Of a stretch of DNA of 64,000 nt, positions 24,252-33,627 are shown piece by piece (positions within the stretch are counted from its first letter, which is position 1; each line of letters begins with the position of its first letter). The notes under the pieces were generated by a model. The model ran no database searches. It was not told where the DNA came from and was given only the letters and a program-made list of their open reading frames with translations. This DNA comes from Chitinophagales bacterium (GTDB taxonomy: Bacteria > Bacteroidota > Bacteroidia > Chitinophagales > UBA2359), in assembly GCA_041392475.1 (NCBI GenBank), contig JAWKLZ010000003.1, positions 1,261,501 through 1,325,500 of the forward strand. The letters are read 5' to 3'. The position numbers and the translations under genes were made by a program.

Positions 24252-25208
24252 ATGAAAACTGCCTTTTATCAAAAGATAAATAAGGGTATAGACACCTTCT
24301 TTTTTAACGCTGCCCCTTCTAATAGCTTGTATATCTTCAGAATAGTAGTTGCCATTTTTTGTATAGTGCATATTGGAGTGATAGCTGAAGACCTGTTGGA
24401 TTTGTATGGTAGGAATGGCTATGTGCGAGCAGAATTGGTAGAGGCAGTGTTAAGTGCTCAAATGCCTCGAATCAATTGGGTGAGTGATTGGATGATGGGT
24501 TTCGGATTTTCTGAACAAGCATGCATTTACCTACTATTCAGCCTATACCTTATTGCCTTATTCGGTTTATTGGTTGGCTTTTGTACCCGAATATCTGCTA
24601 TGGGAGCATGTTTCATTCACCTCTTATTTGTAGGTTCTGGTCAGTTGTTTGCCTATGGTGTTGATTTTTTTACATCAACCTGTTTGTTTTACTGTGTATT
24701 CATGCCCGTAGGAAAAGGGTTTTCAATTGATTCCTTGTTGTTCAAAAGAACAAAAATCAACCATGCTTTAAATGCCTTTTCTGTTAGAGTGCTGCAACTG
24801 CATCTGTGTTTGGTCTATTTCTTTGGAGGTTTCTGCAAAATGTTGGGAACGCAATGGTGGGATGGAGAAGCGATGTGGCGGATATTCATGCAAAATGGAT
24901 TTGAAGTAAGTTGGTTGGCACAAATGCCATGGTTAGCAGCCATTTTAAGTTGTTCCGTATTGGTATTGGAAACCACTTACCCCTTTTTTATTTATTATTC
25001 CAAGACACGTTCCTTCTGGTTGATAAGTATTGTCTTGATGCACATTGGTATAGGTTTCACCTTAAACCTGTGGTTTTTTGCATCCATCATGATAATCATA
25101 AACGTGTCTGCTTTTGGGTCTTATCTTCTTCAAGATATGCCACAGTTCTGGAAATCTAAAGAACGCTACTCAACCCACATTTATTCACTCAATTTTAAAA
25201 ATTCCTAA
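24252..25208 (+). CDS. HTTM domain multi-pass membrane protein
   Basis: A 318-residue integral membrane protein resembling the HTTM domain (horizontally transferred transmembrane domain, related to vitamin K-dependent gamma-carboxylase). The N-terminal helix IFRIVVAIFCIVHIGVIAED is followed by several more (IYLLFSLYLIALFGLLVGFC, ACFIHLLFVGSGQLFAYGVD, LHLCLVYFFGGFCKMLG). WWDGEAMWRIF and the region around VLMHIGIGFTLNLWFFASIM follow the family layout. The N-terminal cytosolic stretch starts MKTAFYQKINKGIDTFFFN. It lies in an operon-like run with the gene before it and the DUF3078 gene 3 bases after it. Enzymatic activity is not established. Confidence 0.75.
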   Translation: MKTAFYQKINKGIDTFFFNAAPSNSLYIFRIVVAIFCIVHIGVIAEDLLDLYGRNGYVRAELVEAVLSAQMPRINWVSDWMMGFGFSEQACIYLLFSLYLIALFGLLVGFCTRISAMGACFIHLLFVGSGQLFAYGVDFFTSTCLFYCVFMPVGKGFSIDSLLFKRTKINHALNAFSVRVLQLHLCLVYFFGGFCKMLGTQWWDGEAMWRIFMQNGFEVSWLAQMPWLAAILSCSVLVLETTYPFFIYYSKTRSFWLISIVLMHIGIGFTLNLWFFASIMIIINVSAFGSYLLQDMPQFWKSKERYSTHIYSLNFKNS

Positions 25209-25211
25209 TCA

Positions 25212-26126
25212 ATGAAAACTTATATCATTCACACAATTCTTGTATTTTCCTTTTTGCTATCAAGCCCCTTTTGCTTTGCACAAGAAACCGAAGAAGACAT
25301 AATTGAAGAAAGTGTTGAAAATGAAGAAGAAAATTCCTCTCCCTTCAATTTTCACCACGAAATTTTCTTAGCAGGACATTTTTTTACTTTCGTAGATTGG
25401 CAAGAAGGTGGAAACGGCAACCTCACACTCGTTGCCAACTACAAAGCTATATTGGAGTACAAAGCCAAGCGATTTGAAATGAGCCATGAATTTTTCACAG
25501 AATATGGCTACCAAAAATTCCAAGAAAAATACTTTATCAAACATGCCGATGACTTCTATTTGGACTCTAAATATGACTTTCATCACAGTGAAAATGGGGC
25601 TGTCAGCATCAGCACTTTCTTTCAAAGTCAATATGCACCAACCTTCGATATGGTAGAGGATAGCACAGGTAATTTCCAAAAAGAATTTCGATCCTCTTTT
25701 CTCACTCCTGCTTATATAACGCTCTCATTGGGATGGGCTTACAAACCTACTGATTGGTTGCGTTTGAATTTTGGCTTGGCAAGTGGACAGTTTACCTACA
25801 TTCGAGAGAAAGGCAAACAACAACTCATTAGCGACTCCGAAACCTTGTTTGGTGTATCAGAATTGAAGAATACCAAATGGCAATCAGGCTTCAACTTTGA
25901 ATTTGACTTCAATCAAGAAATTGGAAAAAACCTCTTTTGGGAAAATCGCTCCAATGTCTTTATGAACTACACCGATTTACAGGTGAACCTGAATATAATA
26001 AACCGCTTCAACTTCAAAATCAACAAGTTCATGAAACTCGGACTCAATACCGATTTGGTTTTTGCACCTGCAATTACACACAAACTCCAATTGAAGAACG
26101 AGATGCTGCTAGGTGTTTTCTTCTAA
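25212..26126 (+). CDS. DUF3078 family outer-membrane protein
   Basis: A 304-residue exported protein. The signal peptide is MKTYIIHTILVFSFLLSSPF with cleavage after CFAQ, followed by an acidic linker (EEDIIEESVENEEENSS). The rest alternates hydrophobic and polar residues like a beta-barrel and ends in FF. The block VDWQEGGNGNLTLVANYKAI matches the DUF3078 signature (N..F..W..GG.NS); AYITLSLGWAYKPTDWLRLN is a later family block. Function unknown; an outer-membrane site is likely. It begins 3 bases after the HTTM gene, so it is probably co-transcribed. Confidence 0.75.
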   Translation: MKTYIIHTILVFSFLLSSPFCFAQETEEDIIEESVENEEENSSPFNFHHEIFLAGHFFTFVDWQEGGNGNLTLVANYKAILEYKAKRFEMSHEFFTEYGYQKFQEKYFIKHADDFYLDSKYDFHHSENGAVSISTFFQSQYAPTFDMVEDSTGNFQKEFRSSFLTPAYITLSLGWAYKPTDWLRLNFGLASGQFTYIREKGKQQLISDSETLFGVSELKNTKWQSGFNFEFDFNQEIGKNLFWENRSNVFMNYTDLQVNLNIINRFNFKINKFMKLGLNTDLVFAPAITHKLQLKNEMLLGVFF

Positions 26127-26311
26127 TTGAAGCACTGTCTTTCAGCAACATTTAACAAAAAGGTGAACCAATTAAAAATACACATTTTCGATTCACCTCC
26201 CTATTTATCAATGTTTTATATTCTTTTTTACAACTCTTTAGATAGGCGGAAACCGAAAAGCCTCAATGGGAATAGAGTAGGTATTATTTTAATTTTTTTA
26301 AATCATTTATT

Positions 26312-27538
26312 ATGAGATATTTCATGTTAAGTTTCAGTTTCATTGCAGTATTTTTGATTTTTTCTACCAATCTTCATGCTCAGCGCAAAGTGATAGATAC
26401 TCAAAGGACAATTAAGGAACCTAGTTTTATTGCAGTCTGTAAAGAATGTCCTAGAGGAGCTAAAAAAGGAACGGAACTAATCAAAAACGGTGATTTTTCA
26501 TCTGGAAATGTAAATTTCACTTCTTCTTCAACTTATAAGGCTTCTGGTCCACTTAGTGACGGACAATATTCAATACGCAACAGTGCCGATTTAGGAAATG
26601 GTCAATGGGCAGCTACTGACCATACAACTGGCTCTGCCCGAGGTTTGTTTTTTGTAAGTGATGGTCGAGGTCGTAGTAATGGTGCAAGTTGGAAACAAAC
26701 AGTAAGTGTGCGAAAAGAAACCAAATATGTATTCTGTGGTTTTGTAAACAACTTGGTGAAAGCCAATAAAAATTATACAGACCCTCGTATTGAAGTACGC
26801 ATCAACAATGTTCCAGTTGTTACCCAAACTATAGCTGAAAGCCCCGATCAATGGCAAGTATTATCTGCTAGTTGGAATGCTGGAAATAATACAACTGCGA
26901 CAATTGAGATATTGACCCTAGCGACTGCATCGGTAGGTAATGATTGGGCGTTAGACGACCTTAGTTTTCGAGCTTGTGTTCCACAAGAAGGTGTTTGTCA
27001 CAACTGCCCAAGAGGAAGCTATCCTGGGTTCAATTTGGTGACAAATGGTGATTTTTCATCTGGAAATACAGACTTTTCTTCTGCTCTAACCTACAAAGCA
27101 AATGGCTTGCTATCGAATGGTCAATATGGGGTGAGAAATAGTGCTGATTTAGTGAACGGTCAATGGGCTGCTACTGACCATACAACTGGCTCTGCCCGAG
27201 GTTTGTTTTTGGCTTGTGATGGTAAAGGCGGTTCTGTGAGTTGGAAACAAAAAATAGAAGTTGATCCCAAGACAACGTATTCTTTCTGTGCTTTTTTCAA
27301 CAACCTCGTAAAGGCCAATAAAAATTATACCGACCCTATCATTGAAGTGTATATTAATGGTACACGTATTATTGGACCAACTGCATTGCCTGAAAAACCT
27401 GATCTATGGGTGAATATGAAAGCTATATGGAACTCTGGCAGTGCTAGCAGTGCTACAATTGAAATTAAAACAACTGCAACTGCTTCTGTAGGTAATGATT
27501 ATGCAGTGGATGACATTAGTTTAAGACCCTGTAATTGA
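26312..27538 (+). CDS. Secreted protein with two tandem carbohydrate-binding-like modules
   Basis: A 408-residue exported protein. The signal peptide ends FSTNLHAQ. Two modules of about 180 residues each follow. Both start CPRGAKKGTELIKNGDFSSG / CPRGSYPGFNLVTNGDFSSG and share QWAATDHTTGSARGLF, NNLVKANKNYTDP and the ending ATASVGNDWALDDLSFRAC. The 'NGDFSSG...' opening and 'DD.s' ending resemble beta-sandwich carbohydrate-binding modules. DNA identity between the repeats reaches an exact match over about 40 bases, which suggests recent duplication or gene conversion. No T9SS domain is present. It is followed by a terminator hairpin. Confidence 0.7.
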   Translation: MRYFMLSFSFIAVFLIFSTNLHAQRKVIDTQRTIKEPSFIAVCKECPRGAKKGTELIKNGDFSSGNVNFTSSSTYKASGPLSDGQYSIRNSADLGNGQWAATDHTTGSARGLFFVSDGRGRSNGASWKQTVSVRKETKYVFCGFVNNLVKANKNYTDPRIEVRINNVPVVTQTIAESPDQWQVLSASWNAGNNTTATIEILTLATASVGNDWALDDLSFRACVPQEGVCHNCPRGSYPGFNLVTNGDFSSGNTDFSSALTYKANGLLSNGQYGVRNSADLVNGQWAATDHTTGSARGLFLACDGKGGSVSWKQKIEVDPKTTYSFCAFFNNLVKANKNYTDPIIEVYINGTRIIGPTALPEKPDLWVNMKAIWNSGSASSATIEIKTTATASVGNDYAVDDISLRPCN

Positions 27539-27594
27539 TTGATTGAGCAACAGAATAACTCAAGCAAATAGACACTAACTTTGATTTTTTTAGC

Positions 27595-27640
27595 ATCAAA
27601 CCTCTCCAAGTTCTGGCTTGTAGAGGTTTGATTTTATTTT
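27595..27640 (+). terminator. Terminator after the two-module secreted protein
   Basis: Stem ATCAAACCTCT (27595-27605) pairs with AGAGGTTTGAT (27622-27632), followed by a T-rich tail. Confidence 0.7.
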
Positions 27641-27721
27641 TTCATAGAAAAACTGTCATAAAAAGTATAACTTAGGCATATAAGGTCGTAGTTTATATTT
27701 TTTACATCAAACATAAGAACG

Positions 27722-30022
27722 ATGAGTAATATTTTCCGTTTTTTAACCGCAAGCCTAATTATTTTCTCTGTAACTGCTCTAAACCTCAATGCCCAACAGC
27801 AGATAAATGTTCAAAAGTTAGCCTATCAAGGTGGAACGAGTAGCAGCGGACAATATGCAAATTCCTTTGAATTCAGTGCTACCTTACCCTCTAGTTGGAA
27901 TTCCCAACACATCCCAAAAAGAAACAATTCCTTACTTTGGGTATTTGGAGATGGTACTTTCGACTTTGCCAATTTGGGAGAAACCGTAGTGCATACCTAC
28001 CATCGAAATGCCACGCATCAACCTTACCTATTGGTCACTCGAATAAAAGACGACAAAGAAGACCCTTTCAGCGTATTTTGGACAAATACTACCAATATTG
28101 ATTTTACAAAACTTGGAATTTTGAATGCCTCACGCCCTAATAATCCAGTCAATATGGATAATGCGGCTCTGCGTTTGATTGCCAACCGCAACCCAAGACC
28201 ACAAGATGATGTGACCTATGTTCTTAGCTATGAAAATACATGTCCCAATCCAGTGTCTAGTACCATTGTATTTGAGTTTGACAATACTATTTTTGATGTA
28301 AATTCAAATTCGGTACAGCCTTATTATTTAGATGAAACAACAAGTATTCCTCCAATAACCAGCATGAATCGTATAGAAGTTGACTTCAACATTCCATCCA
28401 ACGAACAACGAAGTATTTTTATCACCCTCCAAACCAAATCGGAAGCACGAATAGGCAATCCAGTAGAATGTAAAACATTTCTGAAATTTACAGATACTGA
28501 TTTATGTGCAACGAACAATGCTCCCGTTAGCCTTCAACAAAAAGTAGTTCTTTCTCATGATCCCAACTTCAAACAGATTCAAGACCAATCAATATGCGTA
28601 GATTCACCCTTTAATACACAAATGCGAGAATACTACATCGAATTTCAAAACATTGGAGCAGGCCCTGCCAGTGAAGTTGTCGTGATTGATCAACTACACA
28701 CTTACCTTGATATTGACTGGAATACGGTTAATTTCGATGCTACACCTTTTTTTACCAAATTTCCAAGTAACCTCTCCAATTTTCCGTCACCAAATGGCCT
28801 AGGCATAGTTAAATGGGATTTTAAAGGGCTTACGTTGCGAGGAATGCAAGAACCTGGCTATGGCACAGATTTTCACCCAGACGATACAAAAGGCTGGATA
28901 AAATTTTATGCCCATCCCAAAATTAATGCTGAATTGCCCGCCTGTGGAGCAATTCCCAACCGTGCCGAAATCATCTTTGACTGCAATTCGCCCATTTACA
29001 CCAACAATGCTTTGAGTACAATCAGTTGTTTTATGTGTTCAGATTGCAGTGAGAAATTGATTTTTTTAGATACAATAACGGTTGCAGGAGGAGAAGTTCC
29101 CATAGGCAATGAAGTGAGCAGTAAGATTGGTTTCGACCCTTCTTTTCAGTATGAATGGTATCCAAGCCATCTGATAGACAATCCAAAAATCCCCGACCCC
29201 TTTCTTTTTCCGAACCAAACAACAGACTTTACTTTGGTGGTTTCCAGCCCATCTTGCCAAAGGTATATTTTTCAGAAGAGAGTCGTGGTAGCAAAATGTA
29301 ACTCTTCTTTGAAGATAACTGCAACTGCGACTCAAAAATGCAAGCCATCCGAAACAGGAGACATTTCTGCCCAAGTAGTAGGAGGATTCACCCCTTATAC
29401 TTGGAATAGTTGTGAAACCACCTCCGCAATTAACCTAAACAACTTGTCTGCAGGTTCTTATTATCTACAAGTAACAGATGCCAATGGATGTTCCGCCGAT
29501 ACCCTCATTCACATTGAAGCACCTTTGCCTTTGTGGGTAGATATAGATATAGACAATTGTACCGCTTATGCCTTGGTAAGTGGTGGTTTTGGTTCATCTC
29601 TAAGTTACCAATGGAGCAATTTGTCCACTAATTCAAATATTTCCGTTGCCCCTTCCTCCTCATATTTTGTAACCGTCACCGATGCTAAAGGATGTACCTT
29701 TGTGCAATCTTTTTCAACAGATGCAAGTTGCAATATAGTGGGAATTGAAACACTCTCTCCTTTCGATCATTCAGACTTAGTTCTCTATCCCAACCCTACA
29801 AGCAAATCTGCCCAATTGCAGTTTGCAGTAAATAAAGCAGGTGAATATCAGGTTCAAGTCTTTGACCTCTATGGGCGTATATACACACACAAGGATTATG
29901 CCTTGCAAAGTGGAAAGCATGAACTAAGTCTTGATTTACAAAACATAGCAGGCGGTTGTTATTTTGTGGTAGTGAACCATCAACAATTTCATCAAACAGC
30001 CAAATTGATGGTGGTGAAATAA
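27722..30022 (+). CDS. Large secreted protein with SprB-like repeats and T9SS domain
   Basis: A 766-residue exported protein. The signal peptide ends TALNLNAQ. An N-terminal PKD-like region (LLWVFGDGTFDFANLGETVV) leads to two DUF11-like domains (DVTYVLSYENTCPNPVSSTI; YIEFQNIGAGPASEVVVIDQ). Cys-containing SprB-type repeats follow (GDISAQVVGGFTPYTWNSC, SAGSYYLQVTDANGCSADT). The T9SS type A domain is at the end (LVLYPNPTSKSAQLQF to GGCYFVVVN). SprB repeats occur in gliding adhesins; here the protein is shorter and probably a surface or released adhesin-like protein. A hairpin terminator follows. Confidence 0.8.
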   Translation: MSNIFRFLTASLIIFSVTALNLNAQQQINVQKLAYQGGTSSSGQYANSFEFSATLPSSWNSQHIPKRNNSLLWVFGDGTFDFANLGETVVHTYHRNATHQPYLLVTRIKDDKEDPFSVFWTNTTNIDFTKLGILNASRPNNPVNMDNAALRLIANRNPRPQDDVTYVLSYENTCPNPVSSTIVFEFDNTIFDVNSNSVQPYYLDETTSIPPITSMNRIEVDFNIPSNEQRSIFITLQTKSEARIGNPVECKTFLKFTDTDLCATNNAPVSLQQKVVLSHDPNFKQIQDQSICVDSPFNTQMREYYIEFQNIGAGPASEVVVIDQLHTYLDIDWNTVNFDATPFFTKFPSNLSNFPSPNGLGIVKWDFKGLTLRGMQEPGYGTDFHPDDTKGWIKFYAHPKINAELPACGAIPNRAEIIFDCNSPIYTNNALSTISCFMCSDCSEKLIFLDTITVAGGEVPIGNEVSSKIGFDPSFQYEWYPSHLIDNPKIPDPFLFPNQTTDFTLVVSSPSCQRYIFQKRVVVAKCNSSLKITATATQKCKPSETGDISAQVVGGFTPYTWNSCETTSAINLNNLSAGSYYLQVTDANGCSADTLIHIEAPLPLWVDIDIDNCTAYALVSGGFGSSLSYQWSNLSTNSNISVAPSSSYFVTVTDAKGCTFVQSFSTDASCNIVGIETLSPFDHSDLVLYPNPTSKSAQLQFAVNKAGEYQVQVFDLYGRIYTHKDYALQSGKHELSLDLQNIAGGCYFVVVNHQQFHQTAKLMVVK

Positions 30023-30031
30023 TCATCCTTC

Positions 30032-30068
30032 ATAGGTTTGCCAAACTCTGAGAGCTTGGCAAACCTAT
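30032..30068. terminator. Hairpin terminator
   Basis: Arms ATAGGTTTGCCAA (30032-30044) and TTGGCAAACCTAT (30056-30068) form a 13-bp perfect stem with an 11-base loop after the T9SS gene. Confidence 0.7.
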
Positions 30069-30148
30069 ATATTTGTATTTAATGATATTATTTTGATTTT
30101 TTAGATACAACTATTCTGATTTTGCCTTCAAATTCCTATATTGTAGGC

Positions 30149-32863
30149 ATGTTGAGGTCAATAGCCATATTTTTATTACTTGTATCACACGTAAATTTTT
30201 CTGCAGCAAATAGCGGAGAAGGGGAGAAATGGTATCAAAAAGCGTTGGAATGGGCGAAAGAAGAGAAGATAGACAGTGCCTTGATAGCCTATGAAAAGGC
30301 AGCTAAAGAATTTGAAAAAAGAGGAGAATGGGAAAAGGTGCTCAATTGTTACCAACCTATTGTAAAATCTTTGGTAGTGAGCCAAAAGAGTAGAGCAGTC
30401 GTTGGATTGGTTTTGCCTCTTGTTGAAAAAATCAAAAAAACAAGTTTTGAACCCAATACTACTCTGGCTGAAACGTATGTTTACTTGGCTCTTAGCTACA
30501 ATCGCTTGGAGAATTATCCTACTTGCTTAGAAAAATACGAATCAGCAATAGAACTGTTTGAAGCCCTGCAAACAGACATTCCAATAGTTGCCTATGCCTA
30601 CAAGAATGCAGCCCAAACATGTAGCCGTATGTTGGAACGTGACAAGCAGAAAAATTACCTACAAAAAGCACTAAAGCTAAAGAATAATGAAAAGTATATT
30701 GCCTCTATTTACAACGCCCTTCTTGGTTTATATGCTGATTTAGGAATCTATGATTCTGCTTATCTTCAGTACCAATTGGGATTGAAAGAAGCTGAAAATG
30801 CCCCTTTTGAAGCAGCAAAATTGAAGGCAAACGCAGCAGAATTTTTACTGCCTTTGGGCAAAAGTAAGGAGGCACTGCAAACAACACAAGAAGCACTGGA
30901 CTTTTTTATCGAAAATGATGTAAACCAATACCTTCCCGCAGTCTATGCCTCATTAGCCAACATTTACACCCAAGAAACACAAAAAGACAAAGCCATATTT
31001 TACTTCAACAAAGCCTTGTCACTATATCCAGAAGGAGAAAAAAGCAGAGATAAAGCAAGTTTGCACACCACTTTTGGAGATGCCCTTCAAAAATGGGGAA
31101 ATAACGACAAAGCCCTCCAACACTACCAACAAGCCCTCATCCAAGTATTCCCCAACTTCAATGAAGAAGACCCTTCCCAAAATCCACCATTGAAGGAAGT
31201 TTATCAAGAATCTTGGATCATGACCGCAGCAGCCCAAAAAGCAGGATTACTTCAAAAACGGTATGAGAAAAGTGAAGATATTGGAGATTTGAAGAATGCA
31301 GCAGATAGTTATGACTTGTCTTTAAAAGCAGTACAGTATTTACACCAAAGTTACTCTGCCGATACTTCCAAGCATTATTTGAGCGATTACACCTATAACT
31401 ACTACGAACAAGCCCTCCACACCAATTTTTTGCTCTATACCCAAACCCAAGAAAAAAAATACCTCAATGCAGCTTTCCGCATCATGGAACAGTCCAAAGC
31501 CAAAGCCTTGAAGGAGGCGATGGTACGCAATCGAGCCTTGCAGCAAATTCCCGATTCCCTTAGATGGCGGCTCAATGATTTGCAATTGGCTATGTGGAAC
31601 TCCAAAGGTTTGGGGAATGAGAAAATGTATGATAGCCTAAAATTGGTGTATGAAAGGTTTGAAAAAGGTATTCATACCAATCCTGTTTTTGCCAAGTTAT
31701 TTCATTCATTATCTTTTCAGATTCCAAACATTGAGGCACTTCAAAAACAAATGCCTACCACTCATTTTGTGGAATATTTTTGGGGAGAACAACATTTGTA
31801 CTTATTGCAAATCAGTTCCGATAATGCTCAATTGGATACACTTGCTCACTTCAAGACCACCCTTCAATCTTATTTGAGTTTACTTCAAAACAAGAGTGGA
31901 AATGCAGAGAATTATCCTCAATTGGCATACCAACTCTATCAAAACTATTGGAGTAAGTGGGTGAATGTTGATGAATCGAAGGTGAAAACAATAGCCATAG
32001 TTCCCGATGGCTTATTGAATTTTTTGCCTTTTGAAGCCTTATTGACAGATACCACCCAATTGAAGGATGGAAGTCTTTTTAGCCAAAACTATCCGAGATA
32101 TTGGAGTTATCTATTGTATCAAACTCCAATACAGTATGCCTATTCTGCCACCATACTTTTGCAGAATAGAGAGAAAAGAAAGGAAACAAAGGAGCTACTT
32201 GGTTTTTTTCCCAATTTTGAAGGCAGCAAAAAACTGGATTTTCAAGATGCGGACAAAGTTTGGTTTCAAGAACACTTTGAAGGAAAATACCTAATGGATG
32301 AGGAGGCGAATGTTGAGGGTTTTACGAAATATGCTCCCAAAGCGCAGGTAATTCACCTCTCTACTCATGCCTATGCCTCAGACGCACCTCGCATTGATTT
32401 TGCAGATAGTCCTTTTTCTTTGTCTTCTTTGTATGCCATGCAGTTATCAGCAGATTTAGTGGTTTTATCGGCTTGCGAAACGGGAGCGGGTGTTTTGTTG
32501 AAGGGAGAAGGAGCAATGAGTTTGTCGAGAGGTTTTGTATATAGCGGAGCTTCCAACTTGATGGCGAGTTTGTGGTCGGTTGATGAAGAATCTACTCAAT
32601 ATCTTATGCAGGAATTTTACAGACAACTGGCAGCAGGGCAACCCAAAGCGACTGCGCTCTATCTTGCCAAATTGAAGTACCTCCATGATTTTGACGCAAG
32701 AAGTAATGATTATTTTTTGCCTTATTATTGGGCGGGAATGGTATATATTGGGCAGAATACGCCTACTTATTTGCAGACAACGGGCAGCAGTTTTTGGTTG
32801 TGGTTTGGAGGGTTTGGAATTGTTCTGCTGTTTGCTGTTGGTCTTTATTGGAGGATTAAATGA
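30149..32863 (+). CDS. CHAT domain protein with TPR repeats, membrane-anchored
   Basis: About 904 residues. An N-terminal signal segment (MLRSIAIFLLLVSHVNFSAA) leads to some 10 tetratricopeptide-like repeats (YQKALEWAKEEKIDSALIAY, YFNKALSLYPEGEKSRDKAS). The C-terminal third is a CHAT domain, a caspase-like fold. Its His-Cys dyad is visible: VIHLSTHAYAS (His about 740) and VVLSACETGAGVLLKGEGAM (Cys about 776), with AGASNLMASLWSVDEESTQY. The end is a membrane helix (FGGFGIVLLFAVGLYW) and a short basic tail. The layout suggests a periplasmic peptidase with a TPR sensor part. CHAT-TPR proteins act in defence and cell-death systems in other bacteria; here no obvious partner is adjacent. I chose ATG 30149 for the signal peptide. 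Confidence 0.85.
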   Translation: MLRSIAIFLLLVSHVNFSAANSGEGEKWYQKALEWAKEEKIDSALIAYEKAAKEFEKRGEWEKVLNCYQPIVKSLVVSQKSRAVVGLVLPLVEKIKKTSFEPNTTLAETYVYLALSYNRLENYPTCLEKYESAIELFEALQTDIPIVAYAYKNAAQTCSRMLERDKQKNYLQKALKLKNNEKYIASIYNALLGLYADLGIYDSAYLQYQLGLKEAENAPFEAAKLKANAAEFLLPLGKSKEALQTTQEALDFFIENDVNQYLPAVYASLANIYTQETQKDKAIFYFNKALSLYPEGEKSRDKASLHTTFGDALQKWGNNDKALQHYQQALIQVFPNFNEEDPSQNPPLKEVYQESWIMTAAAQKAGLLQKRYEKSEDIGDLKNAADSYDLSLKAVQYLHQSYSADTSKHYLSDYTYNYYEQALHTNFLLYTQTQEKKYLNAAFRIMEQSKAKALKEAMVRNRALQQIPDSLRWRLNDLQLAMWNSKGLGNEKMYDSLKLVYERFEKGIHTNPVFAKLFHSLSFQIPNIEALQKQMPTTHFVEYFWGEQHLYLLQISSDNAQLDTLAHFKTTLQSYLSLLQNKSGNAENYPQLAYQLYQNYWSKWVNVDESKVKTIAIVPDGLLNFLPFEALLTDTTQLKDGSLFSQNYPRYWSYLLYQTPIQYAYSATILLQNREKRKETKELLGFFPNFEGSKKLDFQDADKVWFQEHFEGKYLMDEEANVEGFTKYAPKAQVIHLSTHAYASDAPRIDFADSPFSLSSLYAMQLSADLVVLSACETGAGVLLKGEGAMSLSRGFVYSGASNLMASLWSVDEESTQYLMQEFYRQLAAGQPKATALYLAKLKYLHDFDARSNDYFLPYYWAGMVYIGQNTPTYLQTTGSSFWLWFGGFGIVLLFAVGLYWRIK

Positions 32864-33003
32864 GTTTAGCGGGTATTGAGGATTTTTTTTTCATCAATAT
32901 TTGTGACCCTGTTCAACAACAACGTCACAAAGCCATCTCCCTTTAACTCAAATACATCTCATCCAAACGTCCATTTTATTAACTCTCTAAATAATTCAAA
33001 AAC

Positions 33004-33441
33004 ATGGGAATGATTTCCGAATTCAAAGAATTTGCTGCAAAAGGCAATATGATTGACATGGCAGTAGGTATTGTGATTGGTGCTGCTTTTGGTACAGTGA
33101 TTAAGTCATTGGTAGATGATATATTGATGCCTTTGATTGCAACAATTGTTGGCTCACCAGATTTTAGTAATTTGTTTGTGATACTGCAAGCACCGACTGG
33201 TGCAGATGTAAACCTCGAATCCATTGCTGCTGTGCGAGAAGCAGGCGGTGTCGCATTGGGTTATGGTTTGTTCTTCAATGCGTTTGTTGCTTTTTTGATT
33301 GTTGCAGCAGCTTTGTTTTTTGTGGTTAAGTCGGTCAATGCAATGAAAAAGAAAGAAGAAGAAGCACCTGCCGCTCCGCCAGCACCTTCTAATCAAGAAG
33401 TTTTATTGACTCAAATCAGAGACTTATTGAGTGCTAAATAA
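33004..33441 (+). CDS. mscL: Large-conductance mechanosensitive channel
   Basis: A 145-residue MscL that opens under membrane tension to release solutes during osmotic down-shock. The N-terminal amphipathic helix and TM1 are visible (EFKEFAAKGNMIDMAVGIVI, GAAFGTVIKSLVDDILMPLI). TM2 follows the periplasmic loop (GYGLFFNAFVAFLIVAAALF). The cytoplasmic bundle helix ends QEVLLTQIRDLLSAK, preceded by a Lys/Glu/Ala/Pro linker. Length and motifs are normal. A perfect 17-bp terminator stem follows. Confidence 0.97.
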   Translation: MGMISEFKEFAAKGNMIDMAVGIVIGAAFGTVIKSLVDDILMPLIATIVGSPDFSNLFVILQAPTGADVNLESIAAVREAGGVALGYGLFFNAFVAFLIVAAALFFVVKSVNAMKKKEEEAPAAPPAPSNQEVLLTQIRDLLSAK

Positions 33442-33493
33442 TCCATTGAAGTGTAGATATATTCTGTCAAACTTCATTGAAAATGATGCAAAT

Positions 33494-33533
33494 AAAAAAG
33501 GGCAAGACTTATCAGAAAGTCTTGCCCTTTTTT
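33494..33533. terminator. Bidirectional terminator after mscL
   Basis: Perfect 17-bp stem, AAAAAAGGGCAAGACTT (33494-33510) with its complement (33517-33533), 6-base loop, T-tract included. It could serve both mscL and the convergent protease gene. Confidence 0.9.
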
Positions 33534-33627
33534 GTATAAAAAATAAATAAGTGGCTGCGTATTGTTTTTATGGCTAATTCAAACTTACTGTGTTGAGAAA
33601 CCAGTAACGAGTCACCAATCAATGCAT

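Noticed and set aside
26127..26315. 62-codon frame between the DUF3078 and two-module genes
   Set aside because: Starts with a TTG, overlaps the next start and has no signal peptide or promoter box; probably chance.
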